45,794 bases of DNA from positions 1 through 45,794 of the forward strand of contig DASTRY010000085.1 of assembly GCA_035760965.1 (NCBI GenBank), given 5' to 3'. The position numbers and the translations under genes were made by a program. A model generated the notes under the pieces. The model saw only the letters and a program-made list of their open reading frames with translations. It had not been told where the DNA came from and did not search any database. Source of the DNA: JADGHX01 sp035760965 (GTDB lineage: Bacteria; Pseudomonadota; Gammaproteobacteria; Steroidobacterales; Steroidobacteraceae). How positions within the stretch are numbered: the first letter of the stretch is position 1; every line of letters starts with the position of its first letter. Positions 29,038 through 37,886 of the stretch are shown here, piece by piece.

Positions 29038-29175
29038 CTCCGAGGCTGCCGCACGCGCACACGCCGCATTCGGCTCTGCGATTGCCGCACACGCGCTCGG
29101 CGCGCTCAGCTCTGCGATTGCCGCACGCCGGCTCGCCGCGCTCAGCTCTGCGGTAGTCGCACGCGGATGTGCAGC
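29038..29175. repeat. 36-bp tandem repeat overlapping the aspS 3' end
   Basis: Units of exactly 36 bp start at 29038, 29074, 29110 and 29146. The second and third share CTCTGCGATTGCCGCAC and end in CTCAG; the first is diverged; the fourth is partial and lies inside the aspS coding end (stop at 29142-29144). It looks as if the aspS terminal segment was duplicated outward. Confidence 0.75.
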
Positions 29176-30911
29176 TCGCGTAGCTGCGCTTCGCTCACGG
29201 GCGTCGGCGCATCGGTCAGCGGGTCCGCGGCGGTCTGCGTCTTCGGGAACGCGATGACCTCGCGGATGCTGTCGGCGCCGGCCATCAGCATCGCGAGCCG
29301 ATCGAGGCCGAACGCGATGCCGCCGTGAGGCGGCGCGCCGTATTTCAGCGCATCGAGCAGGAAGCCGAACTTGAGACGCGCCTCCTCCGGCGAGATGCCG
29401 AGCAGGTCGAACACCGTCGACTGCATCTCCTGGCGGTGAATACGCACGGAGCCGCCGCCGATCTCCGAGCCGTTAAGCACCATGTCGTAAGCCTTCGCGA
29501 GCGCACCCTCCGGGTCCGCGCGCAGCGCTGCCGGATCGTCGTTTGCGGGCGAGGTAAATGGGTGATGCATGGCGACCCAGCGCTTCGCATCGGGATCGAA
29601 CTCGAACATCGGAAAGTCGGTGACCCACAGCGGTCGCCAGCCGCTCTCGACCATCTCGAGGTCTTGGCCGACGCGCAGGCGCAGCGCGCCGAGCGCATCG
29701 CTCACGACTTTCGCGGTGTCGGCGCCGAAGAAGATGAGGTCGCCGGCGGCGGCGCCCGTGCGCGTGAGAATGCCCTGCACCGCCTCATCGCTCAGGAACT
29801 TGGTGATCGGCGACTGCAGGCCCTCGCGCCCCTTCGTCACGTCGTTCACTTTGATGTACGCGAGACCCTTCGCACCGTAGCGCGCGACATACGCGGTGTA
29901 GTCGTCGATCTGCGAGCGCGGCATCGCCCCGCCGCCCGGCACACGCAGCGCCGTGACCCGGCCCTTCGGGTCTTTCGCGGGACCGGCGAACACCTTGAAC
30001 TCGCAGTCTCTGACGAGATCGGCGACGTCGACGAGCTCGAGCGGGATGCGCAGATCCGGCTTGTCGGAGCCGTAGCGGCGCATCGCCTCGGCGAACGACA
30101 TGCGCGGAAAGGGATCGGGCAGCGCGACGTTCAGCACTTCCTTGAAGATGTGCCGGATCAGCCCTTCCATCATCTGCATGATGGCGTCCTGCGTGAGGAA
30201 CGACGTCTCGATATCGAGCTGGGTGAACTCGGGCTGACGGTCGGCGCGCAGGTCCTCGTCGCGGAAGCAGCGGACGATCTGATAGTAGCGATCGAAGCCC
30301 GCGATCATGAGCAGCTGCTTGAAGATCTGCGGCGACTGCGGGAGCGCGAAGAACTTGCCGGGATGCGTGCGGCTCGGCACGAGGTAGTCGCGCGCGCCCT
30401 CGGGCGTCGCCTTCGTGAGCATCGGCGTTTCGAGGTCGACGAAGCCGTTGGTGTCCAGATAGCCGCGCATCGCGCGCGTAATCGCGTGCCGCAGGCGCAG
30501 GCGCTGGTTCATCACTTCGCGGCGCAAGTCGAGGTAGCGGTACTTGAGCCGCACCTCCTCGTTCACCGTTTCGTCGAGCTGGAAGGGCAGCGGCTCGGAG
30601 CGGTTCAGCACTTCGAGCTCGCGGGCGAGCAGCTCGATCTTGCCGGAGCGCAGGTTCGGGTTCGCCGTCCCCTCCGGCCGGGCGCGCACGAGGCCGCGCA
30701 CGCGAATGACGAACTCGTTGCGCAGGCGGCCCGCCTCCTCGAACATCTGCGCCGCGTCCGGATCGAAGACCACCTGCAGCAGGCCCTCGCGGTCCCGCAG
30801 ATCGATGAAGATGACCCCGCCATGGTCGCGGCGGCGGTGCACCCAGCCCGCAACCGTGACCTCCTGACCGGTCAGCTTTTCATCGACGTGTCCGCAGTAG
30901 TGGGAGCGCAT
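29142..30911 (-). CDS. aspS: Aspartyl-tRNA synthetase
   Basis: The 589-residue class II synthetase charges tRNA-Asp. The N-terminal OB-fold anticodon-binding domain (about 1-105) has the VAGWVHRRRDHGG start. Motif 2 is in FRDEDLRADRQPEFTQLDIE, the bacterial GAD insertion lies about 290-420, and motif 3 is GIAFGLDRLAMLMAG. The ATG at 30911 is unambiguous. Upstream genes on the same strand are DUF502 and fmdB, the widespread fmdB-DUF502-aspS order. Whether it also charges tRNA-Asn cannot be judged here. The last codons lie within a 36-bp repeat tract. Confidence 0.96.
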   Translation of the reverse strand: MRSHYCGHVDEKLTGQEVTVAGWVHRRRDHGGVIFIDLRDREGLLQVVFDPDAAQMFEEAGRLRNEFVIRVRGLVRARPEGTANPNLRSGKIELLARELEVLNRSEPLPFQLDETVNEEVRLKYRYLDLRREVMNQRLRLRHAITRAMRGYLDTNGFVDLETPMLTKATPEGARDYLVPSRTHPGKFFALPQSPQIFKQLLMIAGFDRYYQIVRCFRDEDLRADRQPEFTQLDIETSFLTQDAIMQMMEGLIRHIFKEVLNVALPDPFPRMSFAEAMRRYGSDKPDLRIPLELVDVADLVRDCEFKVFAGPAKDPKGRVTALRVPGGGAMPRSQIDDYTAYVARYGAKGLAYIKVNDVTKGREGLQSPITKFLSDEAVQGILTRTGAAAGDLIFFGADTAKVVSDALGALRLRVGQDLEMVESGWRPLWVTDFPMFEFDPDAKRWVAMHHPFTSPANDDPAALRADPEGALAKAYDMVLNGSEIGGGSVRIHRQEMQSTVFDLLGISPEEARLKFGFLLDALKYGAPPHGGIAFGLDRLAMLMAGADSIREVIAFPKTQTAADPLTDAPTPVSEAQLRELHIRVRLPQS

Positions 30912-31122
30912 GGCTTCGGGCCTGTCCGTGAATCTGGCAGTAAAGGGCCGCGCATCTTAGCGAAAAACGTGCGCCGTTTAGTCTCCGGCGGCGCGCGCGC
31001 CGGGAACGGGCGCCGTCCGGGCGCGCCGCGAGATCGTGCGCTAAGCCATTGATCAAACGGGAGGCGCGGGCCCGCGAAGCTGTGCGGCGGCGGCTACGCC
31101 CGGCGCCCCGGTACGGGCGAAG

Positions 31123-31773
31123 CTACGCGGCGGGCTGTGCGAGGCGAGGCCGGCGCGGCGGCGCCGGGGGCATGACCACGCCGCAGGTGATGATCATCTT
31201 CATCGCCGCGTCGACCGTCATTTCCAGCTCCACGACCTCGGACTTCGGCACCATCACGATGAACCCGGACGTCGGGTTCGGAGTGGTGGGGATGTACACG
31301 CACGCGTGCGACACCCCCGTCTTCTCCCCGATCTCGGCGACATCGTCGGCCGTCACGAACCCGATGCTCCAGATGCCCGCGCGCGGGTACTGGATCATGA
31401 CGACCTTGCGGAAGGAGTTGTTTGTCGAGAACACGCTCTCGGCGAAGCTCTTCACCCCGCCGTGAATCGACCGCACGAGCGGGATACGGCGCATGAGGCC
31501 GTCCCAGTACTGCACGAGCCGGCGGCCGATCAGGTTCGTGACCATGAGGCCCGTTGCAAGCAGCACGACGAGCGCGATCACGATGCCGAGCCCCGGCAGC
31601 CGGAAGCCCACGATCGCCTCGGGCCGGTACGCTTCCGGCAGCAGCAAGAGAATGCGATCCGTCATCCCGACGATGAACGAGATCACCCAGAGACTCGCAA
31701 GGATCGGCAGCCACACGAGAACGCCCGCGACCAGATAGCGCCGCAGGCTCCACGTACGTTTGGGAGTGTTCAT
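31123..31773 (-). CDS. DUF502 family membrane protein
   Basis: The 216-residue inner-membrane protein has two predicted helices (about 12-36 YLVAGVLVWLPILASLWVISFIV, and 57-82 RLPGLGIVIALVVLLATGLMV). A conserved soluble C-terminal domain follows: SIHGGVKSFAESVF, VMIQYPRAGIWSIGFVT, YIPTTPNPTSGFIVMVP and GVVMP. These are DUF502 family signatures; biochemical function is unknown. It precedes aspS by about 210 bp and follows fmdB, and this trio is conserved. The C-terminal tail (PPAPPRRPRLAQPAA) is basic and proline-rich beyond the conserved domain. Confidence 0.93.
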   Translation of the reverse strand: MNTPKRTWSLRRYLVAGVLVWLPILASLWVISFIVGMTDRILLLLPEAYRPEAIVGFRLPGLGIVIALVVLLATGLMVTNLIGRRLVQYWDGLMRRIPLVRSIHGGVKSFAESVFSTNNSFRKVVMIQYPRAGIWSIGFVTADDVAEIGEKTGVSHACVYIPTTPNPTSGFIVMVPKSEVVELEMTVDAAMKMIITCGVVMPPAPPRRPRLAQPAA

Positions 31774-31882
31774 GGGCGCAGCACCCCCGGAAACCCGACG
31801 AGTGCCCGGAGCCCGTCGCTCGCGGCCCGCAGATCGGGCCGCAAGCGACGCAGGCGTGCGCTGGAGAGGATCGTGTCGCCGC

Positions 31883-32326
31883 TCATCGGCCTTTGCGACG
31901 TGCGGCCGATTTGCTCTTCGATTTCGCGGCGGGCTTCGCTTTCGCGACCGGCCGCGGGCGGGCCTTGGAGGCCGCGGTGGCCACCGGGCGGGATCGGCGC
32001 GCCGCCACGGCCCTGGATTCCGTCTTCGGCTCCGCCGGCTTCGTGTCGGCCTTGGTCTCCGAGGGTTTCGAGTCGGAGGCCTTCGTGTCGCTCGTGGCGC
32101 TCTCCGTCTCCTTCTCGATGGCGAGATTGCGCTTGTTCTCCTTGTCCGACTTGAAGTCCGTCTCGTACCAGCCGCTGCCCTTCAAGCGAAACACCGGTGC
32201 GGAGACCAGCTTTCTCAGCTTGGACTTGCCGCACGAGGGGCACTTCTTCAGCGGCGGGTCGGAAATCTTCTGGAGCAGCTCAGTGTAGAACTTGCAGTTG
32301 TCGCATTCGTATTCGTAGAAAGGCAT
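31883..32326 (-). CDS. FmdB-type zinc-ribbon protein with a basic H1-like tail
   Basis: The 147-residue product starts with the FmdB/CxxC_CxxC_SSSS zinc ribbon: MPFYEYECDNC, with zinc ligands Cys8, Cys11, Cys29 and Cys32, then VFRLKGSGWYETDF. Typical family members end near residue 70-110. Here residues from about 85 are rich in Lys, Ala, Arg, Pro and Ser (PVAKAKPAAKSKSKSAARRKGR). The zinc-ribbon part is a putative regulatory protein of unknown role, conserved before DUF502 and aspS. The tail is of the histone H1/AlgP-like kind and suggests nucleic-acid binding. The same style of tail occurs on SucD in this window. Confidence 0.92.
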   Translation of the reverse strand: MPFYEYECDNCKFYTELLQKISDPPLKKCPSCGKSKLRKLVSAPVFRLKGSGWYETDFKSDKENKRNLAIEKETESATSDTKASDSKPSETKADTKPAEPKTESRAVAARRSRPVATAASKARPRPVAKAKPAAKSKSKSAARRKGR

Positions 32327-32392
32327 GGTTGCAGACGTCCCCGATCAACGCGGCCGGCCATATTTGCGCAAGTATAGCCGGCCGCCCAGTCA

Positions 32393-34969
32393 TTACTTCT
32401 TTTCGAACACCAGCTGGCCGTCCCGGGCCGTGACGGACACGCGGTCGCCCGGGCCGAAGTCGCCCCGGAGAATCCGCTGCGCGAGCGGGTTCTCGATCTG
32501 CTGCTGGATCGCTCGCTTCAGCGGCCGCGCACCGTACACCGGGTCGAATCCGGCCTCCCCGAGCGTATCGCGCGCCTTGTCGTCGAGCGTGAGCTCCATG
32601 TTGCGATCGAGCAGGCGCTTGCGCAGATACCCGAGCTGGATGTCGACGATCTTGCGGATCTGCTCCACGCCGAGCGGCCGGAACACGACGATGTCGTCGA
32701 TGCGGTTGATGAACTCCGGCCGGAAGCTCTGCTGCACGATCTCCATCACCGCGCTCTTCATGCCCGTGTAGTCGCGCTGCGCGGCGTATTCCTGGATGAC
32801 CTGCGAACCGAGGTTCGAGGTCATGATGATCACCGTGTTGCGGAAGTCGACGGTGCGGCCCTGACCGTCCGTGAGGCGCCCATCGTCGAGCACCTGGAGC
32901 AGCACGTTGAAGACGTCCTGGTGGGCCTTCTCGACCTCGTCCAAGAGGATCACCGAGTACGGACGGCGGCGCACCGCCTCCGTGAGATAGCCACCCTCTT
33001 CGTAGCCGACATAACCGGGCGGCGCGCCGATGAGCCGCGCCACCGAGTGCTTCTCCATGAACTCCGACATGTCGATGCGGACCATGGCCTCTTCGGTGTC
33101 GAAGAGGAATTCGGCGAGCGCCTTCGAGAGCTCCGTCTTGCCGACGCCGGTCGGCCCGAGGAACAGGAACGAGCCGTTCGGCCGGCGCGGATCGGCAAGG
33201 CCGGCGCGCGAGCGGCGGATCGCATCGGACACGATGCGCACCGCCTCGTCCTGCCCGACGACGCGCTTGCCGAGCGCCTCCTCCATGTGCAGGAGCTTCT
33301 CCTTCTCGCCCTGGAGCATCTTCGAGACGGGGATGCCGGTCCACTTCGAGACGACCTCGGCGATCTCCTCCTCGGTCACCTTGTTGCGCACCAGCCGCGT
33401 TTCCTTCTGCTCCGCGGCCTGCGCTTCGGCGAGGCGCTTCTCGAGCGCGGGGATCGTGCCGTGCTGCAGCTCCGCCATGCGCGCCCAGTCGCTCGCGCGC
33501 CGCGCGGCTTCGAATTCGATACGCGCGCGCTCGAGCTCCGTGCGCAAGTGCGCCGTGCCCTGCACCTGCGCCTTCTCCGATTTCCAGACCTCTTCGAGGT
33601 CGGCGTATTCCTTCTGCAGCGAGCCGAGCGTCTCCTCGAGCGCCTTGAGGCGGCGCTTCGAGGCTTCGTCCTGCTCCTTCTTCAGCGCTTCCTGCTCGAT
33701 CTTCAGCTGGATGATGCGCCGTTCGAGACGATCGAGCGCTTCGGGCTTGGAGTCGATCTCCATGCGCATGCGCGCGGCGGCCTCATCGACCAGATCGATG
33801 GCCTTGTCGGGAAGCTGACGATCGGTGATGTAGCGGTGCGAGAGCGTGGCGGCGGCGACGAGCGCCGGGTCCGTGATCTCCACCTTGTGATGGTTCTGGT
33901 AGCGCTCCTTCAGGCCGCGCAGGATCGCGATCGTGTCCTCGACGCTCGGCTCGTCGACGAACACCTTTTGGAAGCGCCGCTCGAGCGCGGCATCCTTCTC
34001 GATGTACTTGCGGTACTCGTCGAGCGTCGTCGCGCCCACACAGTGCAGCTCGCCGCGCGCGAGCGCGGGTTTCAGCATGTTGCCGGCGTCCATCGCGCCT
34101 TCGGCCTTGCCGGCGCCCACCACCGTGTGCAGCTCGTCGATGAACAGGATGATCTGGCCTTCCTGCTTCTTCAGATCGTTGAGCACGGCCTTCAGGCGCT
34201 CCTCGAACTCGCCGCGGAACTTCGCGCCGGCGATGAGCGCGCCCATGTCGAGCGCGAGAATGCGCTTGTTCTTCAAGCCCTCGGGCACCTCGCCGTTGAC
34301 GATGCGCTGCGCGAGGCCTTCGACGATGGCGGTCTTGCCGACGCCGGGCTCACCGATGAGCACGGGGTTGTTCTTGGTGCGGCGGGCGAGCACCTGCACG
34401 GTGCGCCGGATCTCGTCGTCACGGCCGATCACAGGATCGAGCTTGCCGCTCTCGGCACGCTCGGTGAGATCGATGGTGTACTTCTCGAGGGCCTGGCGGC
34501 TCTCCTCCGCGTTCGGGTCGTTGACCTTCTCGCCGCCGCGCACCTCGTCCACCGCCTTCTCGACGGCGCCGCGCACGGCTCCCGCATCCCGCAGGACCTT
34601 CGCGAGCGGCCCCTTGTCGTCGAGGGCCGCGAGCACGAACAGCTCGCTGGAGATGAACTGGTCGCCGCGTTTCTGGGCGAGCTTGTCCACGATGTTGAGC
34701 ACGCGCTGCAGGTCGTTCGAGACGTGCACTTCGCCTGGCGCGCCCTCCACGCGGGGGAGGCGGTCGAGCAGCGCGCCGAGGTCGGAGCGCAGCCGGTTGA
34801 TGTCCACGCTGGCCTTCATCAGGAGCGGCCGGACGCTGCCGCCCTCCTGGTCGAGGAGCGCGAGCATCACGTGCGCCGGATCGATGAACTGGTGGTCGCG
34901 ACCGATGGCGAGGGACTGCGCGTCCGCAAGCGCCTGCGCGAACTTGGTCGTCAGTTTGTCCATTCGCAT
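32393..34969 (-). CDS. clpB: ATP-dependent disaggregase ClpB
   Basis: The 858-residue AAA+ hexamer works with DnaK to extract proteins from aggregates after heat stress. It has the N-domain (MRMDKLTTKFAQALADAQ), NBD1 with Walker A GEPGVGKTAI, the middle coiled-coil domain (about 410-530), NBD2 with Walker A GPTGVGKTEL and pore loop GYVGYEEGG. Length matches E. coli ClpB (857). The ATG at 34969 gives the family start; a second ATG six bases on is also possible. An open frame to 35020 adds unconserved residues. A sigma-32-type promoter lies upstream at 35007-35034. Confidence 0.97.
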   Translation of the reverse strand: MRMDKLTTKFAQALADAQSLAIGRDHQFIDPAHVMLALLDQEGGSVRPLLMKASVDINRLRSDLGALLDRLPRVEGAPGEVHVSNDLQRVLNIVDKLAQKRGDQFISSELFVLAALDDKGPLAKVLRDAGAVRGAVEKAVDEVRGGEKVNDPNAEESRQALEKYTIDLTERAESGKLDPVIGRDDEIRRTVQVLARRTKNNPVLIGEPGVGKTAIVEGLAQRIVNGEVPEGLKNKRILALDMGALIAGAKFRGEFEERLKAVLNDLKKQEGQIILFIDELHTVVGAGKAEGAMDAGNMLKPALARGELHCVGATTLDEYRKYIEKDAALERRFQKVFVDEPSVEDTIAILRGLKERYQNHHKVEITDPALVAAATLSHRYITDRQLPDKAIDLVDEAAARMRMEIDSKPEALDRLERRIIQLKIEQEALKKEQDEASKRRLKALEETLGSLQKEYADLEEVWKSEKAQVQGTAHLRTELERARIEFEAARRASDWARMAELQHGTIPALEKRLAEAQAAEQKETRLVRNKVTEEEIAEVVSKWTGIPVSKMLQGEKEKLLHMEEALGKRVVGQDEAVRIVSDAIRRSRAGLADPRRPNGSFLFLGPTGVGKTELSKALAEFLFDTEEAMVRIDMSEFMEKHSVARLIGAPPGYVGYEEGGYLTEAVRRRPYSVILLDEVEKAHQDVFNVLLQVLDDGRLTDGQGRTVDFRNTVIIMTSNLGSQVIQEYAAQRDYTGMKSAVMEIVQQSFRPEFINRIDDIVVFRPLGVEQIRKIVDIQLGYLRKRLLDRNMELTLDDKARDTLGEAGFDPVYGARPLKRAIQQQIENPLAQRILRGDFGPGDRVSVTARDGQLVFEKK

Positions 34970-35006
34970 GACTGGAGACCCTGAAGAAGGGGTGGAGCTT
35001 CGCCGG

Positions 35007-35034
35007 TTGTGGGGGTGCAACGCGGCGCTTCAAG
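35007..35034 (-). promoter_or_regulatory. Sigma-32 (RpoH) heat-shock promoter of clpB
   Basis: On the minus strand CTTGAA (35029-35034) is followed after 14 bases by CCCCACAA (35007-35014), close to the RpoH consensus CTTGAA/CCCCATNT with correct spacing, and ends about 38 bases before the clpB ATG. It is the expected control for this chaperone. Confidence 0.75.
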
Positions 35035-35082
35035 CCGTAGGAGCCAATTCTGTGCCCACGGACGCCGGGGCGCGACCGCCGC

Positions 35083-35874
35083 TCAGCCGTGGGCGCGTTG
35101 CTCGACCAGGGCGATGACCGCGATGCCCAGGGAGATCAGGACGACCTGGGCAATGCTCTCCCGCGCGCTGATTCGCCGGTGCAGACCCGGGATCAAATCT
35201 GCCATGGAGACGTATATGAAGGATGCCGCGGCAACCGCAATCGCATACGGAAGAATGCGCAGGGCGTTGCCGAGGGTGAAGTAGGCCACGACGCCGCCGA
35301 GCACGGACGTGAGGCTGCTCATGAGGTTGAACGCGAGCGCGCGGGCCCGCGACATCCGGGAATGGAGCAGCACCGCGAAATCGCCGATTTCCTGCGGGAT
35401 CTCGTGCGCCATCACGGCGACCGCCGTGACGATGCCGAGCTCGATATCCGAGAGGAACGCCGCGCCGATGATCACCCCGTCGAGCGCGTTGTGGATGCTG
35501 TCGCCGATGATCACCAGCACCGCTGATGCCTGCTCGCGATGCTCGTGATGCGCGTGATGGGCGCCGTGGTCCGCGTACTCCGCCGAGTGCGAATGCCGCC
35601 ACAGCACGAGCTTTTCGAGCACGAAGAACACCACGATGCCGAACACGAGGGCGAGCCCCACGCCGTGCGCACCGTGTTCCCCGGCGTTGTCCAGCGCGTC
35701 GGGTAGCAACGCAAGCAGCGCAGCTCCGAGCAGCGCACCCGTCGCGAAACTCACGAGATGCGGCAGCACTCGGGCGCGCGGGCCGTCGGGGATGAGGAGA
35801 AAGAGCCCGGCGCAGATCACGCTGAGCACCCCGCCGAGAGCGGTGAAAATCACGATCAGTGCGAGGGTGCTCAA
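35083..35874 (-). CDS. ZIP-family metal transporter
   Basis: The 263-residue inner-membrane protein belongs to the ZIP family, importers of zinc and other divalent metals. About eight helices are visible. The metal-site motifs are HNALDG in helix 4 (His128) and HEIPQEIGD in helix 5 (His157). The loop at residues 94-112 is strikingly His-rich (RHSHSAEYADHGAHHAHHEH), a cytoplasmic metal-sensing loop typical of ZIPs. It starts with TTG at 35874; no better ATG preserves helix 1. It interrupts the otherwise conserved clpB-pgeF neighbourhood. Exact metal is unknown. Confidence 0.92.
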   Translation of the reverse strand: MSTLALIVIFTALGGVLSVICAGLFLLIPDGPRARVLPHLVSFATGALLGAALLALLPDALDNAGEHGAHGVGLALVFGIVVFFVLEKLVLWRHSHSAEYADHGAHHAHHEHREQASAVLVIIGDSIHNALDGVIIGAAFLSDIELGIVTAVAVMAHEIPQEIGDFAVLLHSRMSRARALAFNLMSSLTSVLGGVVAYFTLGNALRILPYAIAVAAASFIYVSMADLIPGLHRRISARESIAQVVLISLGIAVIALVEQRAHG

Positions 35875-35951
35875 GGCGTCGTGCCTTCGGCTGGCTTGTT
35901 ATGTTTCGTGGCGAAAATGCTAGCACGCGTGTCAAGCGTGCCGGATCCCGC

Positions 35952-36713
35952 TCAAGAGGGAGTGAGCCACACGAACGCGGCCATGCGGCCGCAGCGCCCA
36001 TCGCGTCGATACGAGAAGAAGCGGGTTCTGTCGGCGTATGTGCAGTGCTCGCCTCCCGAGATGTGGCGTATACCCAGCGCTGTGAGGCGCTGCCGCGCGA
36101 GAGCATAGAGATCGCATTGCCAGCGACCGCGGGCGTTCTGAACGAACGCGGCTGCAGCGGTGGAGTCGTGCGCGATGAAGGCGGCACGCACCTCGTCTCC
36201 CACCTCGAAGTGCGGCTGACTGATCGCAGGACCCAGCCATGCGAGCAGCTCGTGCGCAGGACAGCGAAGCGCGGCGATGGTCGCTTCGAGCACGCCGCCA
36301 GCGAGGCCGCGCCAGCCGGCGTGGGCGGCGCCGACCGCGGTGCCATCGCGGGCGGCGAAGAGCACGGGCATGCAATCCGCCACCTGAATCACGCACACGA
36401 GCCCTGGGGAGTGAGTGACCGCTGCATCGGCCTCGCGTGCGGAGCCCGGCTCGTCGAGGATCGCCACGTCCGTGCCATGTACCTGCTCGAGCCACACCGG
36501 CTCGGATGGCAAGCGAAGCGACTCGCGCACGCGGCGCCGGTTCTCGGCAACCGCGGCAGGATCGTCGCCAACGTGAGCGCCGAGGTTGAGCGTGTCGTAC
36601 GGCGCGGAACTGACCCCGCCGGTACGCAGGGTCATGGCGGCGCGCACACGCGGATGCGCCGGCCAATCCGGCATGAGCATGTCGACCGAGCCCAGCGGCG
36701 ATGGGTGCGCCAT
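35952..36713 (-). CDS. pgeF: Peptidoglycan editing factor PgeF (YfiH, laccase domain)
   Basis: The 253-residue product is a multicopper-oxidase-like/purine-nucleoside phosphorylase-related protein of the YfiH/DUF152 family. It keeps L-Ser out of the second position of peptidoglycan stems in E. coli; related proteins act on purine nucleosides. Metal-site motifs EQVHGTDVA, ADCMPVLF, AHAGWRGLAGG and EHCTY are present. I chose the ATG at 36713; a GTG directly upstream is also in frame. It is downstream of rluD on the same strand, the conserved rluD-pgeF pair, with about a 65-bp gap. Confidence 0.94.
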   Translation of the reverse strand: MAHPSPLGSVDMLMPDWPAHPRVRAAMTLRTGGVSSAPYDTLNLGAHVGDDPAAVAENRRRVRESLRLPSEPVWLEQVHGTDVAILDEPGSAREADAAVTHSPGLVCVIQVADCMPVLFAARDGTAVGAAHAGWRGLAGGVLEATIAALRCPAHELLAWLGPAISQPHFEVGDEVRAAFIAHDSTAAAAFVQNARGRWQCDLYALARQRLTALGIRHISGGEHCTYADRTRFFSYRRDGRCGRMAAFVWLTPS

Positions 36714-36777
36714 CACCGCTTGCCTTGCGGTGACCGCGCGGACAGCGCGGCAGCATCCCGGGCGCGGCCGAGGCCGC

Positions 36778-37791
36778 TCATCGCGCGCTCACCGAGGCGC
36801 TGTGATTCTCGAGCTTCGCATCCGCTTCCAATGCCTTCAGGAGTGCTGCCATATCGTCGGGAGGCGGGACTTCCCACTCCATCGGCTTGCCCGTCAGCGG
36901 GTGCTGGAGGGCCAGGCGCGTGGCGTGCAACGCCTGCCGTTTGAACGCGGCCAGCGCTGCAATGAGCGGCTCGCTGGCTCCGCGCGGAATGCGACGGCGT
37001 CCTCCGTACACAGGGTCCCCGACGAGGGGGTAGCCGATGTGCGCGAGATGCACGCGAATCTGGTGCGTGCGGCCGGTTTCGAGCTCGGCGCGCACGAGCG
37101 TGTGCCCGCGGAAACGCTTCAGCAGGCGGTAGTGCGTGACGGCTTCGCGGCCATCCGCGCGGACGGCCATGCGCGTGCGCTGAGTGCGGTGCCGCCCGAT
37201 CGGCTCGTCCACCGTGCCGCCCCCCGTCATCACGCCAACGCAGATGGCCAGGTAGGCGCGCTCGATCTCGCGCGCGGCCAGCGCCGCGACCAGCGCAGCA
37301 TGAGCCTCGGGGGTACGCGCCACGACCATGAGGCCGCTCGTGTCCTTGTCGAGCCGATGCACGAGCCCCGCCCGCGGCACCACCGCCAGCTTCGGATCGA
37401 GCGCCAACAAGGCGTTTTGCAGCGTGTGGCTGGCGTTGCCCGCACCGGGGTGCACGACCAGCCCAGCCGGCTTGTTCACCACGAAGATGCCGCGATCCTT
37501 GTGGACCACGTCGACCGGAAGCGCCTCCGCGACGACGCGTGTTTCGGGCTCGAGCCGGGCCTCGATGCGCACCAGCTCGCCGCCATGCACCTTGTCGCGC
37601 GCGCGCGGCACCTGCCCGTCCACGCGAACGGCGCCCGCCTCGATCCAGCCCTGCAGCCGCGCGCGCGAGTACTGCGGCAAGGCGCGGGCCAAGGCCTGGT
37701 CGAGACGCAAGCCGGCCAGCGGGGCGTCGATCTGAAGCTCGTGCGTGCGGAACTCCACGGTCGGGGTCCAGGTCGGAGTCGGTGCTGGCAA
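36778..37791 (-). CDS. rluD: 23S rRNA pseudouridine synthase RluD
   Basis: The product makes pseudouridines in helix 69 of 23S rRNA (positions 1911, 1915 and 1917 in E. coli). It has an N-terminal S4 RNA-binding domain (about 27-85) and the RluA-type catalytic domain with HRLDKDTSG, where Asp148 is the nucleophile (numbered from the TTG start). The frame begins at TTG 37791 (337 residues). A GTG at 37758 would give VEFRTHELQID and is a plausible alternative, since the first 11 residues are not conserved. It is divergent from bamD, as in E. coli. Confidence 0.94.
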   Translation of the reverse strand: MPAPTPTWTPTVEFRTHELQIDAPLAGLRLDQALARALPQYSRARLQGWIEAGAVRVDGQVPRARDKVHGGELVRIEARLEPETRVVAEALPVDVVHKDRGIFVVNKPAGLVVHPGAGNASHTLQNALLALDPKLAVVPRAGLVHRLDKDTSGLMVVARTPEAHAALVAALAAREIERAYLAICVGVMTGGGTVDEPIGRHRTQRTRMAVRADGREAVTHYRLLKRFRGHTLVRAELETGRTHQIRVHLAHIGYPLVGDPVYGGRRRIPRGASEPLIAALAAFKRQALHATRLALQHPLTGKPMEWEVPPPDDMAALLKALEADAKLENHSASVSAR

Positions 37792-37813
37792 ATTCGCTAT
37801 ACTTCGCCGCCTT

Positions 37814-37854
37814 TGCGGAACGGGCCATCTTCCCGAAGCGAGAGCCCTTCCGCA
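37814..37854 (+). promoter_or_regulatory. Hairpin in the bamD leader
   Basis: TGCGGAA-C-GGGC pairs with GCCC-TTCCGCA: 11 base pairs with one bulge, around a 19-nt loop, about 32 bases before the bamD ATG. A TATACT hexamer at 37798-37803 could be the bamD -10, which would place the hairpin at the 5' end of the mRNA. It may stabilise or control the message. Confidence 0.4.
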
Positions 37855-37886
37855 ATCCGCAGCGGCATCAGAAAGGCCTGTTTGTA

